Shown piece after piece: positions 1 through 10,400 of a DNA stretch of 11,372 bases. Source of the stretch: Cyanobacteriota bacterium (lineage in GTDB: Bacteria; Cyanobacteriota; Cyanobacteriia; Phormidesmidales; Phormidesmidaceae). Below the pieces are notes generated by a model. The model was not told the origin of the DNA, did not search any database, and worked only from the letters and a program-made list of their open reading frames with translations. Numbering within the stretch: position 1 is the stretch's first letter; every line of letters begins with the position of its first letter. The stretch is from assembly GCA_027619675.1 (NCBI GenBank), contig JAQCHG010000014.1, positions 1-11,372 of the forward strand. Direction: 5' to 3'. Position numbers and translations under genes: made by a program.

Positions 1-1
1 C

Positions 2-202
2 CCCCTGCCCCTCCAGCAGGCCCTCCAGGCCCTCAGCCCCAGCCAGCAGACCCAACTCACCCCCCTGCTGGAGGCCCTCCTCACCGCCCTCACCACCAGC
101 GAAGCCCAGGGATATCGCCTCTGTCGCCTCTGCGAAGAAGCGGTTTGCCCCAGCGATCGCTGCCCCGTGGAGCAACAATGTCACCACTTTCACCACCCCT
201 AA
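2..202 (+). CDS. MarR-like transcriptional regulator, C-terminal end (partial)
   Basis: An open frame enters from the left edge and stops at TAA 200-202, giving the last 66 residues of a protein. The tail has a helical stretch (QQALQALSPSQQTQLTPLLE) followed by a cysteine-rich end with the pattern YRLCRLCEEAVC, then CPVEQQC and HHFHHP. That arrangement (a leucine-rich dimerisation helix, then RLCRLC...C...CPVE near the C-terminus) is what I know from a subgroup of MarR-family winged-helix regulators. The DNA-binding domain lies outside the window, so the family call rests on this tail alone. Five cysteines fall within about 20 residues, which could be a metal or redox site, but that is inference. 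The stop lies 24 bases before the transporter start, so the regulator probably shares an operon with it and may control it. It contains a HIP1 site at 153-160. Confidence 0.6.
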   Translation, partial: PLPLQQALQALSPSQQTQLTPLLEALLTALTTSEAQGYRLCRLCEEAVCPSDRCPVEQQCHHFHHP

Positions 203-226
203 CTTCATCACCCCCTTAACTTCACC

Positions 227-1108
227 ATGACTGCCATGCTGCTGGCCCTGGGTTACGCCTTCTGTTGGGGCGTGGGCGTTACCCTCACCAAACTAGCCCT
301 GTCCGCCATTGGGGCCACCACCCTACTGCTGTTGCAACTGTTCTCTGGTGTGGTCTTCCTCATGACCCTCTGCTATTGCAAAGACCGTCGCCTGCCCTGT
401 ACCTGGCGGCATCTCAAACAGGGGATGGCGGGTATTTTTGAGCCCGCCTTGGCCTACATGTTCGGTATTTTTGGGGTGCAGCTCACCACCGCCAGCAACG
501 CCTCCCTGATTGGGTCTTCGGAGGTGATCCTCACCATCCTGCTGGCGGCCCTCTTTTTGGGGGAAGGGCTCACCCGCCCCAAGCTGCTGCTGGCGGCGCT
601 GAGTTTTTTGGGGGTGGCCCTGCTGATGGTGCAGACCGGGGGCGGGGGCGTCCAGAGTTCCCTGCTGGGGGATGGGCTGGTGCTGGTGGGTACCTTGTTT
701 GCCGTGGGCTACGTGCTGTGCAGCAAGCGGCAAATTGCCACCGCTGAACCCCTGCACCTGACCACCGCCCAGCAATTGGTGGGGTTGGTGGTGACGGTGG
801 TTTGCTTTGGTTGCCTGTCTTGGCTCAATCCCGCCTATGAGGTGAGTGTGGCGGGGATTTCAGCCCCCTTTTTGGCCTTGGCGATCGCCTCTGGCATCAT
901 GCAATACGCCCTGGCCTTTTTGATTTACCTGATGGCCCTCCGCACCATTCCCGCCAGCCAAGCAGCGTTTTACACCGCCCTGATCCCCCTATTTGGGGTG
1001 GCCAGCGCCATGGTGCTGATGGGGGAACAGCCCAGCCTGATCCAGTGGGTGGGGGGTGGGTTAGTGATGGTGTCTGCCTATTGTGCCCATCGTCTAGGGG
1101 TGGAGTAG
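227..1108 (+). CDS. EamA/DMT-superfamily membrane transporter
   Basis: This is a 293-residue, very hydrophobic protein with about ten predicted membrane segments, the usual size and shape of the EamA (drug/metabolite transporter) family. The two halves look like an EamA duplication: roughly residues 3-136 and 148-288, joined by a glycine-rich linker (TGGGGVQSS, about 137-145). Typical family signs are the start GYAFCWGVGVTLTKLAL, the helix-4 region ASNASLIGSSEVILT (about 89-103), the loop LGEGLTRPK, and in the second half the matching ASQAAFYTALIPLFGV (about 243-258) and MGEQPSLIQWVGGGLV. It sits in the inner membrane and would move a small metabolite or drug, but the substrate cannot be read from sequence. 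The ATG at 227 is chosen because it gives a complete first helix; an ATG at 236 is also possible. No clear Shine-Dalgarno is visible, so translation may be coupled to the upstream MarR-like gene, whose stop is 24 bases away. Confidence 0.88.
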   Translation: MTAMLLALGYAFCWGVGVTLTKLALSAIGATTLLLLQLFSGVVFLMTLCYCKDRRLPCTWRHLKQGMAGIFEPALAYMFGIFGVQLTTASNASLIGSSEVILTILLAALFLGEGLTRPKLLLAALSFLGVALLMVQTGGGGVQSSLLGDGLVLVGTLFAVGYVLCSKRQIATAEPLHLTTAQQLVGLVVTVVCFGCLSWLNPAYEVSVAGISAPFLALAIASGIMQYALAFLIYLMALRTIPASQAAFYTALIPLFGVASAMVLMGEQPSLIQWVGGGLVMVSAYCAHRLGVE

Positions 1109-1229
1109 CCCATCGCTGCCGCCTACTCAGACCCAAAGAAGCCCACAATGGTTTGTCATGACCGGGGAAATGCCCCTGAGGATTTATACACTGACCTAGT
1201 TTCAGCAGGATGCACGATTAGCCCCCCCG

Positions 1230-1241
1230 CCTTGATCAAGG
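1230..1241. repeat. Perfect 12-base palindrome, possible operator
   Basis: The sequence CCTTGATCAAGG is identical on both strands. It lies about 110 bases before the kinase start and could be a binding site for a dimeric regulator. A palindrome this short can occur by chance, and no second copy was seen nearby, so the operator reading is weak. Confidence 0.25.
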
Positions 1242-1261
1242 GGTAAGGGGATGACTAGATC

Positions 1262-1314
1262 GGGTGTACCAGCCAGGGTAGCCGGGTAAGTCTTGCCCCT
1301 GAAACTGGGCACCC
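1262..1314 (+). promoter_or_regulatory. Long imperfect hairpin in the presumed kinase leader
   Basis: Reading the bases by hand gives three stacked stems: GGGTG 1262-1266 with CACCC 1310-1314, CCAG 1269-1272 with CTGG 1305-1308, and CAGGG 1274-1278 with CCCTG 1297-1301. That is 14 Watson-Crick pairs separated only by small internal loops (TA opposite G; C opposite AAA), with a GC pair of dinucleotides (1281-1282 with 1295-1296) possible in the apical part. It ends 33 bases before the preferred ATG. No T-run follows it, so it does not look like an intrinsic terminator for the upstream gene. It could be a 5' leader structure affecting translation or RNA stability, or a protein-binding site. The structure is visible; the function is inference. 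Confidence 0.45.
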
Positions 1315-1347
1315 TAAACCCGCTCACCCCCGTTGCTGCGCCCTGCC

Positions 1348-4300
1348 ATGACCACCGTAGTCAATTCCCTGGCCTTGGCCCAACTGCGTTTACCGGCTTA
1401 CGACTTTACAGAAGTCATCCACCAGGGCCAAACGACCGCTGTCTACCGCGCTGTGGAAATTGCCACTCAACGATCCGTAGTGGTAAAGGTCCTATGCCAA
1501 GACTACCCAAGTCTAGGGACGCTGACCCAATTTCGAAATCAGTTTACCATTACCCAAACCCTGCCATCTAAGGGCATTGTGCGTCCCTTGGCCCTATTGC
1601 CCTATGGCAATAGCTACGCCCTGGTGATGGCAGATGAGGGCGGCATCGATTTGGGACACTATGCGCGGCAACAGCCCCTCAGCGTCATCACCATTCTCCA
1701 AATCGGGGTGCAATTGGCGGATATCCTGCATACCCTGCACCATCACGGGGTGATCCACAAGGACATCAAACCTGCCAACCTTCTCATCCATCCCGACACG
1801 CAGCAAATTCAGCTGATCGATTTCGGCATTGCCTCCCGACTGCCGACGGAAACCCAAACCATTCAAAACCCAACGGATTTAGAGGGCACCCTAGCCTATT
1901 TGGCCCCAGAGCAAACGGGTCGAATGAATCGGGCCATTGATTACCGCACCGACTTCTATGCCCTTGGGGTCACCCTTTATGAATTGTTCACCGGACAATT
2001 ACCCTTTCCGAGCCCTGACCCGTTAACGGTGATCCATTGCCATATGGCTCAGGTACCCCCCAGGGTAGATCACCTGAATCCTAAGGTACCTCCAGTGGTG
2101 GCGGCGATCGTGGCTAGGCTCATGGCCAAGAATGCCGAAGACCGCTACCAGAGTGCCTTGGGGCTTAAGCACGATCTCGAGCGTTGCCTTGCCCTCTGGC
2201 CAGGGGCCGCCCTAACCGTTGATTTTCCCTTGGGGGAGCGGGATGTGAGCGATCGCTTCACCATCCCTGAGAAGCTCTATGGCCGTGAAACCGAGGTCCA
2301 AGCCTTAATGAACGCCTTTGACCGGGTGGCCCAAGGGGCCTCAGAGGTGATGCTGGTGGCTGGCTTCTCCGGCATCGGTAAAACGGCAGTGATCAACGAA
2401 GTTCACAAGCCCATCGTTAAGCAGCGGGGGTACTTCATTAAAGGAAAATTCGATCAATTCAACCGCAACACGCCCTTTTTCGCCTTTGTGCAGGCATTTC
2501 GCAGTCTGATCAGGCAGCTATTGGGGGAGAGTGACGCTGAGATCCAAGCCTGGCGAACCAAAATCCTAGCGGCCCTGGGGGACAACGCCCAGGTGATTAT
2601 TGACCTGATTCCCGAACTAGCGCAAATTACAGGGCCGCAATCCCCCGCTCCAGCCCTCTCTGGAACTGCCGCCCAACACCGCTTTAACCTGCTTTTTCAA
2701 CGGTTTATCCAGGTATTTGCCACCGCTGCCCACCCCTTAGTGATCTTTATTGATGACCTCCAGTGGAGCGATTCTGCATCCCTCCATCTGGTGCAGATAT
2801 TACTAGGGGATCCGCAAACGCACCATTTGTTATTGCTTGGATCCTACCGCGACAACGAGGTGTTTCCAGGCCATCCACTCATGGTCACCCTGGAGGAGTT
2901 GGCCCAAGTCCAGGCCACCATCCATACCCTCACCCTTCCTGCCCTCGCCCTCCACAATCTCAACCAACTCATTGCCGACACCCTCGGGGTGTCCCTCACC
3001 ACGGCCCGGCCCCTCACCGATCTGGTGATACAAAAGACCCAAGGTAATCCCTTTTTTGCCACGCAAGTTCTCAAAGCGCTGCATCAAGATCAGCTGATTA
3101 TTTTTGATTACGATGCAGGGCATTGGCAATATGACCTATTGCAAATTCAACAGAGCATCTTGACAGATGATGTGGTGGCGCTCATGGTGCGGCAATTGCA
3201 AAAGCTGCCCCATGCAACCCAAGCCGTATTGAAGTTAGCCGCCTGTATTGGCGCACAATTTGATCTTCATACCCTGGCTATTGTCTCAGAGCAAACCCCA
3301 GCCGATGTCGCCACAGCCCTTTGGCCAGCCCTAGAGCAGGGCATGATTTTGCCCCAAAGTCATACCTATAAATTCTTCTGGGGAGAAGAATCTTCTGGCC
3401 TGCCAGCCGCTGACGCAGTAACAGTCCCCCCAGTTCCGCAGACTGAGCGCAAGCAAAACCAAAATCCAGGCAGCCTCTCTCCTCATTCCGCTAGGGAAAC
3501 ACCACCGATACCTGCACCTAGGGAAGCGTCACCTCACGAGACGACAGGCTATCGATTTTTGCACGATCGCATTCAACAAGCGACGTATTCATTAATTGAA
3601 GAAAGTCAAAGAAAAGCGACCCACTTGACCATTGGTAAACTCCTGCAAAAGCAGTGGTTTTCGGATGGTGGAGAAGAGCATATTTTTGAAATTGTCAATC
3701 AAATCAATATCGGCAGGGATAACATTGCTGATCCAAAGCAACGTCAGGACCTGGCGCAATTGAATCTCAAGGCAGCCCAAAAGGCGATCGCGGCCACTGC
3801 CTACGCTGCGGCTCTAGATTATGCAGATATCGGCATAGAACTGTTGGACAACAATGGTTGGAACGCCCAATATGAAACCACCTTAACGCTATACAATACA
3901 GCCGCAAAATCCTCCTATCTAAACACCCAATTTGAACGGGTTTCCCATTACTCAGAGATCATTTTTAAACAAGCTAAGACACTGCTTGAAAAAAGCACAG
4001 CATATGAGCTTGAAATTTTAATTTATGCCGCCCAAAAAAACGTCAAAGCATCGGCATTATCAGGACTCAATACCCTGGCTTTACTGGGCATAGAATTCCC
4101 CACTGATTTAGCTACCATTGACGTTCCTCAGGCGCTCGAACAGGTATCACAGAAAGTACATTCTGTCACGCTTGATAGGCTGTTAGATCTACCCCGCATG
4201 GAGGATGCTACTGCCCTGGCCGCCATGCGCATTTCATCCACCGTTGCGCCTTCAGTCTATAAGGTATTTCCTGTTTTATATCCACTGATTGTATTCAAGC

Positions 4301-7266
4301 AAATTGATCTCTCTATCACCTATGGCAATGCTGATCTCTCCGCTTTTGCTTATGCCGCCTATGGGCTAATTTTATGTGGTATCAAACAGGATATTGAAAC
4401 AGGTTATCGGTTTGGCGAAATCGCCGAATCAATGTTGGCTCAATTTGACTCTAAAGCGTTGCTGGCTAAAGTTTGTGCCATCACGAATGCCTATATTAAT
4501 CCTTGGAAAGAGCCCCTCGAACAGTTATTGCTGAGATTTTTGTCAGGCTATAAGGGCGGTTTGGCCGTGGGCGATTTAGAATTTGGCTGTTACTGTGCCT
4601 TTTTCTATTGCACCTATTCTTTTTATGCAGGCAAGGAATTAGCGGCGTTAGAGACCCTGACCCGTGCATATAGTCAAGCCCTAACTGGTTTTCGGCAAGG
4701 CAATGTGGTTCTGTGGAATGAAGTCCATCACCACACTATTGTCAAACTTTTGGATCCAACTTTCTCATCAGCCATGGCGTCAGATGGCCTCGTCAATGAC
4801 GCTGATCAAACCACTCCCCTGTCCATAACTGGTGAACAAACTGATGATCGGCTGATGGTGGGGCTAGTCTACATCAACAAACTGTATTTAAATTACCTGT
4901 TTGGGCAGTATGAGGCGGCGGTCAGTGCGGCTAACATGGCGGCCCAGTATCTTGATGGCGTAACGGGTATGTTCACCGTTGCCATCTTTTATTTTTACGA
5001 CTCTTTGGCGCGATTGGCCTATCTGCCGATTGCTGCGATGGAGGAGCAGGCGATACTGTTAGAACAGGTGCGCCAAAACCACGCCAAAATGGCAATCTGG
5101 GCAGCTAGCTGCCCAGAAAATTGTCAACACAAATATGATCTTGTAGAGGCTGAGTATCACCGAACTCAGGGGCAAAAATTAGAGGCGCTTGAAGCCTACG
5201 ATCGCGCGATCGCTGGGGCCAAAACCCACGGTTACCTCCAGGAAGAGGCATTGGCTAACGAATTGGCTATGCAGTTTTACCGAGACTGGGGTAAGCAAAC
5301 CAGCGCTGAAGCCTATGCCAAACAAGCCTATTACGGCTATGCCCGCTGGGGGGCAAAAGCTAAGGTGGTGGATTTAGAAACGCGTTACCCCGATCTGTTG
5401 CGGCCAATTCTACAAGCCCCGAGCCCATCGGAGGGGCTTGTGAATACGTTGATGACCCTCAGTTCAACAGCGGTTTCGGTGTATTCCGGCAACCGCCATG
5501 GCAGCGGCAGAACGAGTCTAAACCAATCCTTTGACTTTGCCAGCATTTTAGAGGCAGCTAAATTACTAGCGAGTACTCTGCAATTGAGTGATCTGTTGCG
5601 GCATTTGCCGCAAATCATCCTAAAAAATTCAGGGGGCGATCGCTGTGTATTACTGTTGCCAGATGCGTCGAAAAATTTGCAGGTGCGGGCAATCTCAACC
5701 CTAGGGGAGACCGTTTGTGTTGAGGAGCCGCTAGCCAACAATCCACAACTGCCTGTCAACTTAATACAATACGTCAAGAACTGCCGGGAAGCGGTGATCA
5801 TTAATGAGCCCAACTGTGAGCTGCCAGTGCAGGATCCATACGTAACCTCTGGGGCGGTTCAAAGCTTAGCCTGCTTACCCATTTTGGGCAATGATAATCT
5901 TTTGGGCATTGTATATCTGAGCAGTCAGGTTACCCGAGATATTTTTGATGCCAATCGCATCGCTGTTTTAAGCTTCTTAAGCTCCCAGGCGGCCACCGCA
6001 TTGGCGAATGCCAAGTTGTATGATGAGATCCAAACTAGAGAACTGCATTATCGATCTTTGATCAAGGCAATTCCAGACCTAATTATGCGGATCGGCAGGG
6101 ATGGACGGTATTTAGAGTTTGTGGCCTCCCCCAACTTCAAAGTTCTAGGTACCCTCTCTGAGTGGGTTGGGGAACATGTATCAACTGAATTGCCGGAGGC
6201 AGTTACCCAACAGCGCTTGGCTGCCGTTGAGAAAACTTTAGAAAGTCAAAAAATTCAGATTTATGAGCAGATAATGCCCATTGGAGACGAGGTTCAATAC
6301 GAGGAGGTTAGGGTCGTACCCAACGGGCAGAATGAAGTTTTGATGTTGGTGCGGGACATTAGCGATCGCAAGCTTGCAGAAGCGGCCCTGCGGCAGCGAT
6401 CCCAAGACTTAGAACAGGCCCTAGCGGAATTGCAAAGCATACAATTGCAACTCGTTCAAAGTGAAAAAATGTCTGCCTTAGGCGGCGTGGTGGCAGGTGT
6501 AGCCCATGAAATCAATAATCCTTTGGGATGCATCCTTGGCAATATTAGTGCAACCCGTGATTATGTGAATGATTTATTAGGACTGCTGGACTTATATGGG
6601 CAAGCGTTTCCTAACCCTGGAGAAGAGATTGTGAATGAGTTGGCGGCTATTGATATTGACTATGTGCGCACTGATGTTGACAAGTTAATTCAGGCTATGC
6701 AAGATAGCGGCGATCGCATCAGAGCCATTAGCCGTAGCCTCCGGACTTTTTCTCGAGCTGATACAGATAGTAAACAACGCTTTAATTTGCAGGACGGACT
6801 GGATAGCACCCTTTTAATTTTGCGTCATCGCCTCAAGGGAAATGAGTATCGCCCTGCTATTGAGGTGGTAACCGATTACGGAGATGTGCCTGAGATTTTC
6901 TGTTTTCCTGGTCAGTTAAACCAGGTGTTTATGAATATTTTGGCCAATGCTGTTGATGCCTTTGATGAGGCCTGCCAAGGGCGAAGTTTCCAGGACTTAA
7001 AAGCCGCTGCCCAGCGCATTACCATTCGCACAGAGCGGGCGGCGGGCGGCGTCAAAATCACCCTCGCTGACAATGGTCCCGGTATTCCAGATGACATCCA
7101 AGACCAGATCTTCGACCATTTGTTCACCACCAAAGGGGTCGGTAAGGGAACCGGATTAGGGCTGGCGATCGCGCGTCAAATTGTGGTGGAAGCCCATGGA
7201 GGCAGCTTGACTGTGGACTCTCAGGTTAATCAGGGGACAGCGTTTTCTATCCAGCTACCGCTGTAG
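1348..7266 (+). CDS. HstK-type trifunctional Ser/Thr kinase / STAND-like ATPase / sensor histidine kinase
   Basis: A 1972-residue cytoplasmic signalling protein with no membrane segment. Residues about 18-285 form a Ser/Thr kinase: Lys47 (VVVKV), HKDIKPAN with Asp139, Lys141 and Asn144, DFG at 158-160, APE at 186-188. Residues about 310-680 form an AAA/STAND-like ATPase with P-loop GFSGIGKT (339-346) and Walker [11 protein letters not shown] (464-473). A proline-rich low-complexity stretch (about 682-731) follows, then a long helical, probably TPR-like region (about 735-1370). A GAF domain starts near 1396 and a PAS domain near 1567. A coiled coil (about 1675-1710) leads into HisKA with phospho-acceptor His1720 (AHEINNPLG) and a HATPase domain with Asn1867, DNGPGIPDD (from Asp1908) and GKGTGLGL (1932-1939). 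This order matches the cyanobacterial HstK family. There is no receiver domain. The kinase glycine loop is poor (one Gly, [11 protein letters not shown]) and the alpha-C Glu appears to be Gln65. ATG 1348 is preferred; an in-frame TTG at 1333 would add five residues. Neither has a clear Shine-Dalgarno. The input signal is unknown. Confidence 0.92.
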   Translation: MTTVVNSLALAQLRLPAYDFTEVIHQGQTTAVYRAVEIATQRSVVVKVLCQDYPSLGTLTQFRNQFTITQTLPSKGIVRPLALLPYGNSYALVMADEGGIDLGHYARQQPLSVITILQIGVQLADILHTLHHHGVIHKDIKPANLLIHPDTQQIQLIDFGIASRLPTETQTIQNPTDLEGTLAYLAPEQTGRMNRAIDYRTDFYALGVTLYELFTGQLPFPSPDPLTVIHCHMAQVPPRVDHLNPKVPPVVAAIVARLMAKNAEDRYQSALGLKHDLERCLALWPGAALTVDFPLGERDVSDRFTIPEKLYGRETEVQALMNAFDRVAQGASEVMLVAGFSGIGKTAVINEVHKPIVKQRGYFIKGKFDQFNRNTPFFAFVQAFRSLIRQLLGESDAEIQAWRTKILAALGDNAQVIIDLIPELAQITGPQSPAPALSGTAAQHRFNLLFQRFIQVFATAAHPLVIFIDDLQWSDSASLHLVQILLGDPQTHHLLLLGSYRDNEVFPGHPLMVTLEELAQVQATIHTLTLPALALHNLNQLIADTLGVSLTTARPLTDLVIQKTQGNPFFATQVLKALHQDQLIIFDYDAGHWQYDLLQIQQSILTDDVVALMVRQLQKLPHATQAVLKLAACIGAQFDLHTLAIVSEQTPADVATALWPALEQGMILPQSHTYKFFWGEESSGLPAADAVTVPPVPQTERKQNQNPGSLSPHSARETPPIPAPREASPHETTGYRFLHDRIQQATYSLIEESQRKATHLTIGKLLQKQWFSDGGEEHIFEIVNQINIGRDNIADPKQRQDLAQLNLKAAQKAIAATAYAAALDYADIGIELLDNNGWNAQYETTLTLYNTAAKSSYLNTQFERVSHYSEIIFKQAKTLLEKSTAYELEILIYAAQKNVKASALSGLNTLALLGIEFPTDLATIDVPQALEQVSQKVHSVTLDRLLDLPRMEDATALAAMRISSTVAPSVYKVFPVLYPLIVFKQIDLSITYGNADLSAFAYAAYGLILCGIKQDIETGYRFGEIAESMLAQFDSKALLAKVCAITNAYINPWKEPLEQLLLRFLSGYKGGLAVGDLEFGCYCAFFYCTYSFYAGKELAALETLTRAYSQALTGFRQGNVVLWNEVHHHTIVKLLDPTFSSAMASDGLVNDADQTTPLSITGEQTDDRLMVGLVYINKLYLNYLFGQYEAAVSAANMAAQYLDGVTGMFTVAIFYFYDSLARLAYLPIAAMEEQAILLEQVRQNHAKMAIWAASCPENCQHKYDLVEAEYHRTQGQKLEALEAYDRAIAGAKTHGYLQEEALANELAMQFYRDWGKQTSAEAYAKQAYYGYARWGAKAKVVDLETRYPDLLRPILQAPSPSEGLVNTLMTLSSTAVSVYSGNRHGSGRTSLNQSFDFASILEAAKLLASTLQLSDLLRHLPQIILKNSGGDRCVLLLPDASKNLQVRAISTLGETVCVEEPLANNPQLPVNLIQYVKNCREAVIINEPNCELPVQDPYVTSGAVQSLACLPILGNDNLLGIVYLSSQVTRDIFDANRIAVLSFLSSQAATALANAKLYDEIQTRELHYRSLIKAIPDLIMRIGRDGRYLEFVASPNFKVLGTLSEWVGEHVSTELPEAVTQQRLAAVEKTLESQKIQIYEQIMPIGDEVQYEEVRVVPNGQNEVLMLVRDISDRKLAEAALRQRSQDLEQALAELQSIQLQLVQSEKMSALGGVVAGVAHEINNPLGCILGNISATRDYVNDLLGLLDLYGQAFPNPGEEIVNELAAIDIDYVRTDVDKLIQAMQDSGDRIRAISRSLRTFSRADTDSKQRFNLQDGLDSTLLILRHRLKGNEYRPAIEVVTDYGDVPEIFCFPGQLNQVFMNILANAVDAFDEACQGRSFQDLKAAAQRITIRTERAAGGVKITLADNGPGIPDDIQDQIFDHLFTTKGVGKGTGLGLAIARQIVVEAHGGSLTVDSQVNQGTAFSIQLPL

Positions 7267-7431
7267 ACGGCTGGCCTCATACCCATTCAAGGGGATCCTA
7301 ACGCTATCGGTGGTGCCAGTTAGGGTGACTGCGTCAGTCCTGCGTGGGTAAGCGGAAGGGATGGGCGGGTCGGATATCCTGGATGCAAACCTCTGGGTTG
7401 TCTTTCTTGATGATGTCCTTTCCCCATTGCC
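7267..7431. other. Intergenic spacer between kinase and CHAT genes
   Basis: 165 bases without a supported gene. It contains a small perfect hairpin, GACTG 7327-7331 with CAGTC 7335-7339 around a three-base loop, and an 8-base palindrome GGATATCC at 7372-7379. There is no T-run after the hairpin, so it is not a convincing terminator. I see no clean -35/-10 pair and no Shine-Dalgarno ahead of ATG 7432. The next gene may be read through from the kinase gene or have its own promoter. Confidence 0.45.
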
Positions 7432-10400
7432 ATGGTTCACCTCAGCGCTCGATGCGGCGGGCTGTTGGTCTTGGTCGCCACTGGCCTGCTGGTGTCCTCC
7501 CCCCTGCGGGCAGCCGACCCACTGTCAGACCCGACCGTTGCACAGGCAGACAGCCGTAGCCCTGGCTTGCTCAAAACCTTAGCGTCTAAAGGGGCAACCG
7601 GCCCCCAACCCCAGGGCAAAGCCGCCGCCGCCCCGGAGTCGGGGGTGATTTTACAGGTGCAGGGCACCTTAAGCGATCGCGATGCCCGCTTCCCCGATGG
7701 CAGTGTGTATGACCTCCACAACTTCAACGGTGAGGCGGGGGACCGGGTGCAAATTCGCCTCATCAGCCAGGGGTTTGATACCTACCTCGCCCTGCTGGGG
7801 CCAGATGGAACCCAGTTGGCAGTCAACGATGATTTCCTCGACACCAATGCCGTCATCATTGTGACCTTACCCACCACGGGGCGCTATCAGGTGGTGGCCA
7901 ATGCCTTTGATGCCACGGGGCGGGGTCGGTATCAACTCACGGTGACGACCGCCAGTGGGGCAGATTTGGCCCTCCCCGCTGTGGTGGCGGAGGCCAATGG
8001 CCTGTTGGAGCAGGGCTTTCACCAATACGAGCGCAGCCAGTTTCAAACCGCCCTAGAGACGTGGCAACGGGCGTTGAGCCTGTATCGCCACCCTGATTTG
8101 GTGGCCAGTTTCCCCGTAGAAAGTCGGCGGGTGCAGGGGATGGTGTTGGGCAACCTGGGGCTGGTGTACGACGATTTGGGGCAATACGATCAGGCCCTGG
8201 CCCTCTATCAGCAGGCCCTGGCCATTGCGGTGGAGGGTGGGGACCAAATCGAGGAAAGCCGCATCCTGGGTAATATCGGCATCACCTACCTCAACCTCAG
8301 CGACTATGAGGGGGCGACGGATTTCTTTGAGCAGCAGCGGACCTTGGCCGTTGCCCTGGGCGATCGCGAGGGTGAAGGCCGCGCCCTCAATAACCTGAGC
8401 CTAGTCTATGTGGCGGTTGGTGAGTACCAGCGGGCCATTGATTTGCTGGAGCAATACATCGCCATTGCCCGAGAGACGGGCATCCGCCTGGGGGAAGGCT
8501 ACGCCCTGGGTAACCTGGGGGACATTTATAACGAACTGGGGCAGTACGAACGGGCGATTGAATTCCAGACCCAATACCTGGCGATCGCGCGGGATATTGG
8601 CAACCGCTTTGGGGAAGCCAGTGCCCTCAACAGTTTGGGCGTCAATTACTACTACCTGGGCGATCTGGATCGAACGGTGGATCTGTTTCAGCAGGCGATC
8701 ACCATTTTGGATGAGCTGGGCAGCCCCGCCAGCGCCAGTGTGCGGGGGGACCTCGGGTTCATCTACTACGAACTGGGGGACTACGATCAGGCCCTGACCT
8801 TTCTGCGGCAGCATTTGGCCATTGCCCAAGCCATCGGTAACCGCAACGAAGAGGCGCGGGCCTTAAACAACCTGGGGCTGACCTACAGCGCCCTGGGGGA
8901 CTACGGCCAGGCGATCGAGCTGTACCAACAGTCCTTGAGCATTTTCCGGGCCTTGGGGGCGCGGGTGCGGGAGGGCATTGCCTTGGCCCGCCTGGGGCGG
9001 CTCCTGGCGGATCAGGATCAGCCGGAGATGGCGATCGTGTTCCTCAAAGCAGCGGTGGAGGTGCGGGAGGCGATTCGGGGCAATATCAGCGGCCTCGATC
9101 AAGCCCTGCAACGGTCCTTCACCGAGACGGTGGCCGACGACTATCGCCTACTGGCGGATTTGCTGCTGCAACAGAACCGCATCATCGAGGCCCAGCGCAT
9201 CCTCGATCTCCTCAAGGTGCAAGAACTGGATGACTATCTCCAGGATGTCCAGCGCAGCCCCCAAACCGAAACCGGGGTCACCTTCTGGCAGCCGGAGGCC
9301 CGCATCCTGGCCCTCTATGATGAAGTGCTGCTGCGGGGCACGGAGTTGAGCCAACTGCAAAGTCGGCCCCTAGAGAGTTTGTCAGCGGCGGACCAAGCCC
9401 GTCTGGCGGAACTCACCGCCCAGCAAACCGAACTCTACACCCGCTTTATCGACTGGCTAGAGCACCCCGACATCCTGGCCTCTTTGGACCAACTGCGGGC
9501 CAGCACCCGCAGTCAGACGGTGGATATTGAGAATTTCACCGACTTGCAGCAACAATTGGCTCAACTGCCCCAACCCACGGTGATCCTCTATCCGCTAATC
9601 TTGCCCGATCGCTTGGAGTTGGTGCTGGTGTCCGCCGATGCGCCCCCCATCCGCTACCCCGTGGCGGTGGATGCCCTCACCCTCAACCGCACCATCGTGG
9701 CCTTTGGCCAAGCCCTCAAGCAGCCAGACAGCGCGGTGGAGGTGCCCGCCCAGCAACTCTACAACTGGGTGATTGCCCCGCTGGAAGCGGATTTGGCCAC
9801 CCTGGGGGTGGAGAGCATCATTTTTGCCCCGGACGGGGCGCTGCGCTATGTGCCCCGCGCCGCCCTCTACGATGGCGACCAATGGCAGGTGGAGCGGTTT
9901 AGCTTTAGCCAAATTACCGCCGCCTCGGAGACGGACTTTGCCGCCGCCCCCCGAGATCGCCCCACCCTGTTGGCCGCCGCCTGTGCCACCTGTAGCTTCA
10001 CTGTCGAGGTGGGCAACGCTGCCTTCCGTTTTGAGGACTTACCCGCCACCCGCGCGGAGGTGGACGCATTGGCCAGCCAGTTTGACCAGGCCGCTGTGTT
10101 GGTGGATGGGGACTTTACCCCAGAGGCGTTTGCCGCCCGCCTGGGCAACTACAGCCTGATTCACCTGGCCACCCACGGCATGTTTGTCTCGGGGGATCCT
10201 GACGCTTCGTTTTTGCTGTTTGGCAATGGCCAGTCTGTCAATCTGCGGCAGATCCGGCGGCAGTGGCAGCAGATGGATGCGGATCTGATTGTGCTGAGTG
10301 CCTGTGAAACCGCCCTGGGCAGTGCTGAGTTGGGGGACGGTATTGAGGTGCTGGGGCTGGGTTTTCAGATGCAGCGGGTGGGGGCCAGGGCGGTGATGGC

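Larger units (their letters stand above)
1109..1347. other. Intergenic region between transporter and kinase genes
   Basis: About 239 bases with no convincing gene. It holds a weak GGGG/CCCC stem (1164-1167 with 1173-1176), a TATACA-like AT-rich patch at 1185-1190 that could be a -10 element but has no -35 at the right distance, a 12-base palindrome at 1230-1241 and a long imperfect hairpin at 1262-1314. No classical terminator with a T-run follows the transporter gene. A promoter for the kinase gene is expected here but I cannot place it with confidence. Confidence 0.5.

Noticed and set aside
1153..1190. TTGTCA at 1153-1158 and TATACA at 1185-1190 as a promoter
   Set aside because: The spacing is 26 bases, too long for a normal sigma-70-type promoter, so only the AT-rich patch is noted.
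1333..1347. TTG at 1333 as the kinase start
   Set aside because: It is in frame and cannot be excluded, but ATG 1348 is the better codon, neither has a Shine-Dalgarno, and the five extra residues add nothing recognisable.
1293..1571. A 92-codon plus-strand frame overlapping the kinase start
   Set aside because: It overlaps the conserved kinase N-terminus in another frame and shows no family features.
8401..8829. A 142-codon minus-strand frame in the TPR region
   Set aside because: The repeat-like antisense frame mirrors the TPR repeats on the plus strand; it is not an independent gene.
8134..9084. Regularly spaced repeats as a possible CRISPR array
   Set aside because: The period is about 120 bases, the units are divergent, and they encode TPR motifs in one continuous reading frame.
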